The position numbers were made by a program, and so were the translations under genes. Positions 54,338-62,628 of a stretch of DNA of 64,000 bases are shown here, piece by piece. The notes below the pieces were generated by a model that saw only the letters and a program-made list of their open reading frames with translations, searched no databases and was not told the DNA's origin. The stretch's first letter is position 1. Each line of letters opens with the position of its first letter. Source of the stretch: Ctenosaura bakeri. Its lineage: Eukaryota > Chordata > Lepidosauria > Squamata > Iguanidae. The stretch is taken from positions 310,001 to 374,000 of the forward strand of contig CAOLHI010000388.1 in NCBI GenBank assembly GCA_948474755.1. The letters run 5' to 3'.

Positions 54338-55562
54338 TGAGAGTGCATCTTCATTTCTTCCCCCATGTCCAGCTGAGACCAGTTGCTTTTCTGTGATAGA
54401 TGATGAAATGGCATGAAGCTACATGTGTGGATACAGGATCTTGGCCCTTATATGTCAGTCCAAACAAGGTGGAGCAAAATTCAAGAAGGTAAATGGACTC
54501 CTAACTGATCTAGACTGTTCTATACCGGGAAAAATGAAATTCAAGATGGAATTCTGGTGTGTGTGTGTTATTAAATTGCACCTTCATGTGAGCATATTTA
54601 ACTTAAAATATTTTGTCTGACAAATGTTGGTGATCATAGGAGACGGGAGAATAATCTGTTCCTTTTCATTTTGTGGTTTCCAAGAATCATTACAGATGGA
54701 GCAAAAACTTTTCTCATATGCTGTTCTCAGTCAAATAAACAAACAAGCAGGTAGCACAGGAGAATGGCATCCTTCATTTTCGTATGTTTGAAAGCTTCCA
54801 GTATTTACCAGGAGGTATTAAGCGTCCCTTGTTAAAGCGGACAGCTTATGAAAGCTATTTCAAACAGATTTGCTGTGTACTATTGACACATGGGAGATAC
54901 AGCTGTTTGTGCAGGAACCATTAAGCTAACGCTGGGTTGCTACTATTGTAAATTTTATTCCATAGCACAAATTAAGGCCCAGGTGTTACTGCAAAGGTAA
55001 AAAAAAAAAAAAAATTGCACCAATTCAAACAGAAGGGAAGGCTTCAGGGCATGTCCAGTTCACAGATGACAGCTCTATAGGGGAAGGCTTCCTTTCTCTG
55101 TAAGGCTGTCTATCCAAACACTAGTTTGAAGACAAAGACCCATAAAGACAAATACTGGAATCCTTGAAATTGTTAACAACTGGAAAGCAAAATAAGCAGT
55201 AGGCATGCAGGTTATCTGCTCATGTTTCCTTCTGATTACACTGATATGGTTTAATTGGCATGAATATAAATTCTATCCTGCTATGACTGGGAAGCTTGCT
55301 AGTAAAGAGGAGCTGGCTGCACACATGTGTTGCAAAACTAGGTCAGAACAAGACCTCAGGGCATGGCTAGATCATAGTCAGGGAAATCCCAGACAAAGGA
55401 CTTGCAGATGTCCCTCAATGATTCAACCTTTAGAAAAAATAGCACCTGAATCTGCTTCCATGGAACAACTGTCTTCGACCTTCTCCTTTTGTCCAAAGAA
55501 ACTCTCCTTTTGCCCCCTAACCTGTCCCACCATTAGGGAGCTATCACAATTCTGATCAGCCC
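54338..55562. other. Unassigned stretch; possible conserved noncoding segment
   Basis: 54640-54980 is single-copy within the window and keeps isolated CpGs (TTTTCGTATG, AAGCGTCCC, AAAGCGGAC, CTAACGCTGGG). It is a candidate conserved noncoding element. An A-run of about 16 lies at 55000. The 116-codon frame at 55205-55555 has no domain. Confidence 0.3.
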
Positions 55563-56695
55563 TGTTGTCACCTAATGCTAAGACCATTAGGTCATTCCGG
55601 ACCCCATTGTCTGCTCTACCAACTCCACTGTCTACTCTGTCAGGGTAATGTGAGGTATGCACCTCAGAGCATGTGCAGAATGCTAATAAGGAAGTAAAGC
55701 CCAGCTGCAAACAGTTGCTCCAGACAGGGAGAAGAATGATTTGCAGACTCAAAGCAATAAGTTTTAGTGTTGTTTATTCAACAGAGTACATAAGATAAAA
55801 GTTTGGGCTTCTGGCAGCATACCAAGAAGCATAAAACAGTCAGGCATAAAAAACAGCAGTACAGAAGACAGACTGACAGTATTTCTAGAGACAATACAAA
55901 AAATAGCTCTTACAGCAGCATGACCAGAGGCAAATGAACCTAAGGTAAAGTACATTGTTACACCTAAGTCTTTTTAAGGGTTTAACTACACCCCAGTCCA
56001 AATGAGGTGACCAAATTGCATTCACAGCATGCAACCTCCTCAAGTTGGGTGCTCTGTGATGAGGTAAGACTTTTTGAGGCAGGCTAGCCAAAACATTCCC
56101 TTGCAACTGTGCCTCAAGGTCACATGTCTCCAACCACTTAGAAAAACTTTTCCTGGCCACACCGCACTCACACTCTGAATGCCCTGACATGCTCTGCCAG
56201 AGACCCATTAACATCTTCTTCCTCAGGGCAGAAAAAGAGTATTTAAACCCTGGCTCTGTGCCAGATAACTCATAGTACTTTTGGTGTACTGACCATCACC
56301 CTGCCTATCCGATTCCCAATTTGTACTACCCTTGGACTAAGCCACATTACCATGCTTCCTCTCTGCTGGATTGGTAAATATCACCCACAATGCTCTAAAC
56401 TCTTGCTATCCAACTTTTTTCTTCCTTTTCCTTCAAGTTAGCCTTGTGTAATCATGAGACTGCTTGGACTTTGTGTGTGGTATTGTTAATTCTCCCAATA
56501 AAACAAGCAAGCTTACTTTTGAATCTCTGGCTGGTTCTTCCCTGAAGAAGTACCAGTATACACACGTGTAAAAGATCTCATATGGTTACTTCCCTCTCGC
56601 AGGTCTCCTTTTTGAGCTAAATTTCCCCAGTGTTTTACAGAGGCACTGGCATCATGGGTGGACCCCCGAGTCACTCACATTTTGGGGTAACAACA
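55563..56695 (+). mobile_element. Probable solo LTR, family 3
   Basis: Starts TGTTGTCACC and ends GGGGTAACAACA, an inverted pair with one mismatch over ten bases. It contains a TATA-like TATTTAAACC at about 56240 and AATAAAAC at 56498, in the order expected of U3-R-U5. A matching target duplication is not visible, so the boundaries are provisional. No retroviral gene is found. It differs from LTR families 1 and 2 in sequence. Confidence 0.5.
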
Positions 56696-56799
56696 ATGAG
56701 TTGTATTGTATTTGTGTTTAAACTAAACCCATTATTGCAGTATTCAGCTCTTGTACCTGAGGCTGAGTTAATTCACCAATTTCTGGTGTAGTATTTTGA

Positions 56800-56934
56800 A
56801 CAATAGTCCAGGGTTTGAAACCCCCTTCAGCTCTGAAACCCACTGGTGATTGTGGGCAAGTCACACTTCCTTAACCTTAGAGGAAGACAATGGCAAATCT
56901 CCTCTGAATTGGTCTTGCCAAGATCACCCTTTGA
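56800..56934 (+). mobile_element. tRNA-derived SINE, 5'-decayed
   Basis: CCAGGGTTTGAAACCCCCTT, GTGGGCAAGTCACACTTCC, AAGACAATGGCAAATCTCC, TCTTGCCAAGATCACCC. The head is only partly readable and the tail is replaced by repeat R1. Confidence 0.68.
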
Positions 56935-57105
56935 CATAGCCTTCAACTATCCCAGTTTGGCAGGGACAGAGCTGGTTAATCCTCTGCTGTCCCACTTTCT
57001 TGGCTGCTTTTAAAATGTCCCAGTTTCTCTCTCTTCCTCCCACTTTCCCCCTTCATCTACAGCTTACCTTAGCTTGCCTTCCACAGTTGCCTATCCCCTG
57101 ATGGC
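56935..57105 (-). repeat. Unnamed dispersed repeat R1, copy 3, minus
   Basis: The reverse complement matches copies 1 and 2: CTATCCCAGTTTGGCAGGGA, CTGGTTAATCCTCTGCTGTC and CTTTTAAAATGTCCCAGTTT on the plus strand correspond to the 3' half of R1. It abuts the truncated SINE. Confidence 0.6.
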
Positions 57106-57224
57106 AATTTTCCAGCACAATCTTATCCATGCCTACTCAGAATGTTCAGTTCAGGCAGGCTTGATCAGGTAAAAAAAGAACTAGGCTGAGATTCTGCATC
57201 ATAGTTTGTGGTGTGTAACCCTAC

Positions 57225-57790
57225 AAATCCTTAGCTATGCTGCAGAGACACAAAGAAACCTTATTAGTAAATTGCAATAATGTGCATCTTGGCACCAGCA
57301 AAAATGTTCCCCTGTGCATTGGGCACTTTGGGTCCTAAATACCCTAAAGGCATCAGATCCAATCTAATCTTAGAAGTTAAGCAGAGTCAGCCACAGTTAG
57401 TACTTGGATGGGAGATCGCCAATGAATCCAGGTGCTGTATGCCATATTTCAGAGAAAGGAACTGGCAATATCTCTGAGTATCGTTTGCCTAAGGAAACCC
57501 TATGAAATTTATGGGATCACCATAAGTCAATAAGAACTTGAAGGCACATATACACACAAAATGCACATCAGGCAGTTCTGATGCATATTGGGCATATAGA
57601 TACACACCAAGCACTTCTGTTTCACTCTAACACTTCCTTGCTGGTGTCTGGAAATGTGCTGGGGAGCACCCCAATGCACATTGGTGCCTATTTCATACTG
57701 GGCCATTGTTACTCCACCATTGTGCAACAGATGCCTGTATATAGTAACGTCACAACAGCCCCTAGGTGAATACAACTGTTGCTAAGCTGC
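57225..57790 (+). repeat. Unnamed repeat R2, copy 1, split by a 5S SINE
   Basis: Left part 57225-57334 (GCTATGCTGCAGAGACACAA, CCTTATTAGTAAATTGCAAT, GTGCATTGGGCACTTTGG) and right part 57560-57790 (GTGCAACAGATGCCTG, TAGTAACGTCACAACAGCCC) match 59745-59995 in order (GCTGTGTAGCAGAGGCACTA, CCTGTTAGTGAATTGCAAAG, TAGTAATGTAACAGCAGCCC). The 5S SINE lies between them. Confidence 0.6.
57335..57558 (+). mobile_element. 5S-rRNA-derived SINE, best full copy
   Basis: Head ATCCAATCTAATCTTAGAAG, TTAAGCAGAGTCAGCC, TAGTACTTGGATGGGAGATC and GCCAATGAATCCAGGTGCTG parallels vertebrate 5S rRNA positions ~20-115, including the internal-control-region sequence. Body TTTCAGAGAAAGGAACTGGC, GCCTAAGGAAACCC; tail ATAAGTCAATAAGAACTTGA. 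RNA polymerase III transcription from the 5S-like internal promoter is known for this SINE type; whether this copy is transcribed is unknown. It is not a functional 5S gene because it continues into the SINE body. Confidence 0.87.
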
Positions 57791-58632
57791 TGACTTCTAT
57801 TTCCTGCACATGTGTCTACTTAAAAACAACTAAATCCCATACTGAATTCCAGCTCATATTTTTACATAGGTAGCCACCATTTGCTTGAAAAAATAAGCTT
57901 AGATATGGGAGGGATCAATCTACTTTTACAGGAAATGAAAGACACCTTGTTTTTTTGACATTAGGATTTGAATAAGGTAGTTATATCTTTTTAAGGCAGA
58001 TTTGTTAAAGAACTCTGCAGGCTGACAATGGAAAAATTCCAGAGAACATTTAAGGCATAGGCTGCCATTATCTTATCAAATATTGGTGTCAGCTGGAATC
58101 AGGAGTGCTTGACAGACTTGAAAATGAAGTCCCAAGTGAATATGCCAGCAAAGAAAGATAACGTGCAAGGTTTTCTGTCTCGCCACCCCCAGTATTCATA
58201 GGTTTCAGAATTTCCATTACATCTGCTCTGTGCTATGAAATCCACTGCTGACAAATAACACAGGTGATACAAAACTGAAGGTTTTTTTTTAAATAAAAGC
58301 CACTGCTTTAGACCTTAATTCTAGAATAGGCACTTTAGCATTTTCCATATTTCTGGACTGCAACTCCCATCAGCCCCTGTAATTTCACAACAGCCCTTAC
58401 TAAAAACCATCAGGGACACCAGACTGCAGGCAGGACATTTTTCAAAAGCCCCTGCTTTAGACCCTATCAAAGCAAGGAAAATGTGATCCAAAACATCTGG
58501 AATGCATCACGTTGTTTACAACAGTCCTAGAGAGTTCCGGTGATTCCTAAACAAACAGCCAAGCTCAGACGCAGGCAAAGTGATAACTAAACAAGCTTTT
58601 GTAATTTACAAACTGAAAAAGGTCTGCCTTTC
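57791..58632. other. Unassigned stretch with a short palindromic trace
   Basis: 58355-58435 (CTGCAACTCCCATCAGCCCC … CACCAGACTGCAGGCAGG) resembles a common reptilian MITE end, but the partner arm is unclear. The rest is unassigned. Confidence 0.3.
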
Positions 58633-58905
58633 TCTGTAGACCCATGGCAGCATAGAATATGATTGTTTGGAAGGGACAATAAGGGCCCTCTAGCCCAATG
58701 CAAGAATACATAACTGAAGCGTTCTCAAAATATAGCCATCCAATCTCCAATTGAAGGCCTTCAAAGAAAGAAGCTCCACTAAGCTCTGAGGTAGTCTGTT
58801 CTACTGTTGAACCACTCTTAAAGTCAAGATATTTTTCCTAATATACAGGAGGAATCTCTTTCTATACAATATGAATCCATTGGTTCATATTTTAGTCCAC
58901 GTTTG
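58633..58905 (-). mobile_element. CR1 LINE 3' end, minus, old
   Basis: Reverse complement of CR1 3' sequence: CATAGAATATGATTGTTTGG, TAGCCATCCAATCTCCAATT, GGTAGTCTGTTCTACTGTTG and GAATCCATTGGTTCATATTT. More diverged than the copy at 46307; no frame survives. Confidence 0.72.
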
Positions 58906-59316
58906 CCAGATTTTCTTCAGGACTGATCTCATGAAACCCAAAGAAAAGTTATCTACTTTGCCCACTGAGCTTTCTTTTGGGGGCACTTTCACTCCTTATT
59001 CCCACTCCTTCCTCTACATCCACTTTCTATCATACAGAGTACTGCGTGCTATGCTACACAATCCCAATGTACAATCTTGGGTCATAGTTCCAGGCCAAAT
59101 TTTTGCTACACTCATTCTGTCAAATATCAGTGAGAGGTTTCTTTCCTTTGTGAAACCTCTGCAGTTCCTCCAGCATGTACCACCTACAGTATACTAGTCA
59201 CAGAGTCTAGATAATCCATAATAATACGTATTTGTATTTTTAATTGTCAAGGAGTTCATCACATGCAGCCATCATAGATTTCTGTTTTGCTTTATTGTCA
59301 TTGGCTAGAATCTATA
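58906..59316. other. Unassigned spacer
   Basis: A 108-codon plus frame (58871-59197) starts in the CR1 tail and shows no domain. No repeat recognised. Confidence 0.3.
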
Positions 59317-59714
59317 GCTATTTCTGCATGATGGGGCTCTTCCGTTATGGGGACAGGATGGTAGCAGTTGTCTGGTTGTGATTCCGCATGATGTCATTGC
59401 TGGTCCATTTCCATCCTGTCCCCATGTCACATTTGCAGGGTATTTGCTAAACTGATAAAATCCATTTAATGCCCACAATTGTGCAACACTCCTGTACCTA
59501 CCTGTCCTGAGGAAGGGCAGGAAATACAATGGCAACACTTCCTTCCCAGTGCAGCCTGGGAAATGCCCGGCTGTGCTGCAGAAGGAAGAGGTGAGGCCAT
59601 CATGCTCCCACAAGGAGCTGGTCCCATGCAGAGGGGAGTGTTCCTGTTGCACTCCCTTCCCTGCCGGGACTATGACAGGATGACTTGCAAGAGGCTCATC
59701 TTGCGGAAATGGCC
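59317..59714. mobile_element. MITE family D, full copy
   Basis: GCTATTTCTGCATGATGGG to CTTGCGGAAATGGCC. Interior GGAAGGGCAGGAAATACAAT, CAGTGCAGCCTGGGAAATGC, CCGGCTGTGCTGCAGAAGG and GGTCCCATGCAGAGGGGAG matches 1270-1410. The donor-like motif on the minus strand is AGGTAGGT at 59496-59503. Confidence 0.72.
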
Positions 59715-59744
59715 TACATCACCATTACATTGCACAACTTTCTG

Positions 59745-59995
59745 TTTACCTAGCTGTGTAGCAGAGGCACTAAGAAAACCTGTTAGTGAATTGCAAAGAT
59801 GCACAGCAGGATGCTGGCAAGAGTGCTTAACACACATTGGTACCCAATATGCATCAGGACTGAAATGATGTGTATCCCATTGGGTATTGGTCCCATTGCG
59901 TATCTGTCCCACTGTGCAACAGTTACTTTTGCTGGCTTTGCTACATAGTAATGTAACAGCAGCCCTCTGCTGGATATAGGCTTTATGGAACCACC
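59745..59995 (+). repeat. Unnamed repeat R2, copy 2, uninterrupted
   Basis: GCTGTGTAGCAGAGGCACTA, GATGCACAGCAGGATGCTGG, CACATTGGTACCCAATATGC, TGTGCAACAGTTACTTTTGC and CAGCAGCCCTCTGCTGGATA. Collinear with the two halves of copy 1. A minus-strand frame of 80 codons is not recognisable. Confidence 0.6.
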
Positions 59996-60621
59996 CAATT
60001 CTAATCCCTGTAGCTGTTAAGTCTATTTATGAGGATGTAATGACCCAAAGGGATTCCGAACAACAGCGGTAACTTTCTTTTAAAAAAAGCAAACAAACTC
60101 AGATTCTGTGATTGCAGAGAGAATCTAAATAAGAAACAACTGTTAGGCAGAATGATGAACAATCTCCAATTTCACCCTTGCTTCGAGGATCCCTTGCTCA
60201 CCACTTAATGTTTACAGACCACAATCTTTTCCCCTCTAACTGTTCCCCTCTGGGTCTAACAGATGTCTAGTATGGTGCACGGATGCGGTTTGATGCATAG
60301 ATGTTTGTTCAAGAAACTGGAATGACTGCTTAATTAATGTAAAAGAGAGATTAATATCTTCAGCACAGAGAGTACATTGGCTCACCTTGAACCTTCCAGA
60401 ATCTGCACTGCTCCACAGCCATTGCTTACATGCTGAATCTTCTGCGTGGAAGCTGCACTCTGAATTTGGTTGGCACAATGGAAGAAAAAACCCTGCAATT
60501 TTCCTTTAAAACAAGATGTTTAAACATGCACTTTATTCATTTTTTAATTTCATATTTACATCTCTTTTACAATAGGAACAAAACAGAAGTATCAATCAAA
60601 GTATAGAGATAAGCCTACAGC
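59996..60621. other. Unassigned stretch
   Basis: About 0.6 kb of AT-rich DNA; nothing recognised. The frame at 60236-60478 has no domain. Confidence 0.3.
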
Positions 60622-60624
60622 TAT

Positions 60625-60803
60625 GGCCATTTCCACACTAGACTGTTATAGCATAGTATTCCACTTGCAATATCCTATGGAATCCTGGGGTTTGCAGTTT
60701 CGGGAGGGGCCAGCCGGCTCCTCCCGAAACTGCAAACCCCAGGATTCCATAGGATGTTGTGAGTGGAATAATGGCACTATAACAGTCTAGTGCGGAAATG
60801 GCC
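60625..60803. mobile_element. Palindromic MITE family A, subfamily A2, TAT TSD
   Basis: 179 bp, GGCCATTTCCACACTAGAC to GTCTAGTGCGGAAATGGCC. The two arms are almost fully complementary through a central GCCAGCCGGCTCC turn. Flanking TAT triplets (60622-60624, 60804-60806) give a perfect 3-bp duplication, the clearest for this family. Confidence 0.9.
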
Positions 60804-60889
60804 TATGTTATCCATTACAGGTGGAAAGAATGTTTGAAAATATTTTTTAAAAATGGTTGAAAAATGTGATTCCTGAGGTGTTGTAGATG

Positions 60890-61082
60890 TTGTGTGGCTT
60901 CAAGTCATTTTTGACTTATGGCAACCCTAAGGCAACACTATTGTGATGTTTTCTGAGGCTGAGAGTATGTGATGTGCCCAAGGTCACCCAGTGGTGGTGG
61001 TTTCCATGACTGAGGGGAAAATCAAACCCTTGTCTACAGGATTGTAGTCCAGCGTTCAAACCACTACACTACACTGACTCTC
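60890..61082 (-). mobile_element. tRNA-derived SINE, minus
   Basis: TGTGTGGCTTCAAGTCATTT, TTGACTTATGGCAACCC, CCAAGGTCACCCAGTGGTGG, ATCAAACCCTTGTCTACAGG, GTAGTCCAGCGTTCAAACC, ACTACACTACACTGACTCTC. Full length with a small GTGGTG insertion in the body. Confidence 0.82.
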
Positions 61083-61103
61083 TATACCTATAATATTGGC
61101 CCA

Positions 61104-61122
61104 ATAGTAGTAGTAGTAGCAA

Positions 61123-61174
<52 letters not shown>

Positions 61175-61192
61175 AACAACAACAACAACAAT
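61104..61192. repeat. Compound microsatellite (TAG)n(TTA)n(ACA)n
   Basis: About five TAG units, then about seventeen TTA units, then about seven ACA units. Three different trinucleotides in direct succession. Confidence 0.93.
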
Positions 61193-61752
61193 GCCTCTCA
61201 GCATTCTTCTACTTTGCTCGATCTCCAATAAGGAACTTTCTTTTGCCCACCATAGTTGTGAGAAATGAATTTATTCTGTCTCCAAGATCTCCTGGGAGGT
61301 AATGGGAGGTAATTTTTCCCTATGATAAACACCACTCCTTTATGTTTACTTAATAATAAAAAAAGAGACATGTTTCTATATTCATTTAATTACAAGGGAA
61401 CAGCTTTGCCCAAATAATGAGACAATTTCTATTGAGCCATTTCTCCTCAAGATGTATTTTTAACCTTCATTTAAATTTAATTTACTCATCCTCACACAAA
61501 TCCCCTCTAGCACTTCTGTAAAGTAAAAAAGGAGAGAGGAAAAAGAAGGGGAGAGAGAGAGAGAGAGAGAGAGAGTTTAAAAAAAGGGGGGGATTGACGA
61601 ATATTTGTAAATTGCCAAGTGCTGCTTAATAATGGACTGCTGAGTTTGTTTTCAGTCATCTCCCAACTTTAACCTGATTATTATTGTTATCTGGGCTCCC
61701 TCCACTTCAGAACTTGGTATGAGAGTTTCAAAACAAAAATGAAAGAAAAAAA
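61193..61752. other. Unassigned stretch with GA microsatellite
   Basis: (GA)n at 61551-61575. 61420-61730 is single-copy here and AT-rich, with ATTTGTAAATTGCC and homeodomain-like TAAT cores; it is another weak conserved-noncoding candidate. Confidence 0.3.
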
Positions 61753-61755
61753 ATA

Positions 61756-61958
61756 GGCCCTTTCCGCACTACACTGTTATAGTGCTATTATTCCACTTTC
61801 AACATCCTATGGAGTCCTGGGCTTTGCAGTTTAGGGAGGAGCATTTAGAATTCTCAGCCAGAGAGTTCTTTGGCCTCAGTAAACTACAAATCCCAGAATT
61901 CCACAGGACATTGAAAGTGGAATAATAGCGCTATAACAGTGTAGTGCGGAAATGGGCC
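61756..61958. mobile_element. Palindromic MITE family A, full copy
   Basis: GGCCCTTTCCGCACTACAC to GTGTAGTGCGGAAATGGGCC, with the A1 centre (TTTAGGGAGGAGC / CAGTAAACTACAAATCCC). Flanks ATA and ATG. Its intact CpGs (TTCCGCAC, GTGCGGAA) suggest it is one of the younger A copies. The GGCCCTTT end links family A to families B, D and E. Confidence 0.88.
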
Positions 61959-62405
61959 ATGGTAATGTTTTTGGGATGAAGGAAACTTGTGTGAGACAGT
62001 GGAGGTTATTGTAAATGAAATATTGAATCTACAAAAGTAGGTTCACGGTGGGGGGGGGTGTAAAAAGGAAAAAAAAGCAAACAGACACCTGGAAGTTTAA
62101 AGAGCTAAGGGGTAAATCATGCTTTAACCAGCTAGGGTGTAATTATGTATGCCTTGATGAAAAAGATCAAAGTGTCTCTAGTAGATAAAGCCAGGAAGAA
62201 CTCAAATTGTTAAGGGCTCAGGGAGAACCCAAATTGTCAATATGACCTGAAACACATTACAGTATGAACTAAAGGAAGAAAAGTATGTCCATAAAATTAG
62301 GTAATGTACTTATGAATTAGCCAATCAGGTATGGCTTTGGGGAACCAATCAAGTAATGGATCATGAACTAGAAACAAATCAAATACCAATCAAAGACCAG
62401 GGCCC
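61959..62405. other. Unassigned stretch
   Basis: A run of ten G residues lies near 62050. Repeated 'aaattgt…aagg' and 'gaactc/gaaccc aaattgt' phrases occur at 62199-62240. Nothing recognised. Confidence 0.3.
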
Positions 62406-62410
62406 TTGCT

Positions 62411-62490
62411 GTGCATTACAGTCATTCCTCCACATTCGCTGGGGTTAGGGGCATAGGGCCCCCGTGAAAGTGAAAAAGCTGTGAATTACT
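62411..62490. mobile_element. Tigger-like DNA element fragment
   Basis: CAGTCATTCCTCCACATTCG, GGGGCATAGGGCCCCCGTGA and AAAGTGAAAAAGCTGTGAAT match the Tigger-like end at 8920-8959 in reverse. The second end is not visible. Confidence 0.45.
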
Positions 62491-62628
62491 CTAGGCTCTC
62501 CTACACAACACACAAAACACACAAAAAAGCATGATCAGCATATTCAACTCATGTGGATTCCTTTGAGACCTCAGGGTTCCTTCATAGACAGAAGTGGGGC
62601 TGGTGGGGCTTACTGCCACCTCCACTGC

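Noticed and set aside
55205..55555. 116-codon plus-strand frame with a hydrophobic start
   Set aside because: The Leu/Ile-rich beginning could mimic a signal peptide, but no domain follows and there is no supporting context. The probable LTR begins at 55563.
57347..57460. Possible functional 5S rRNA gene
   Set aside because: The 5S-like part is diverged, lacks the full 120-bp gene and a T-run terminator, and runs directly into the SINE body and tail.
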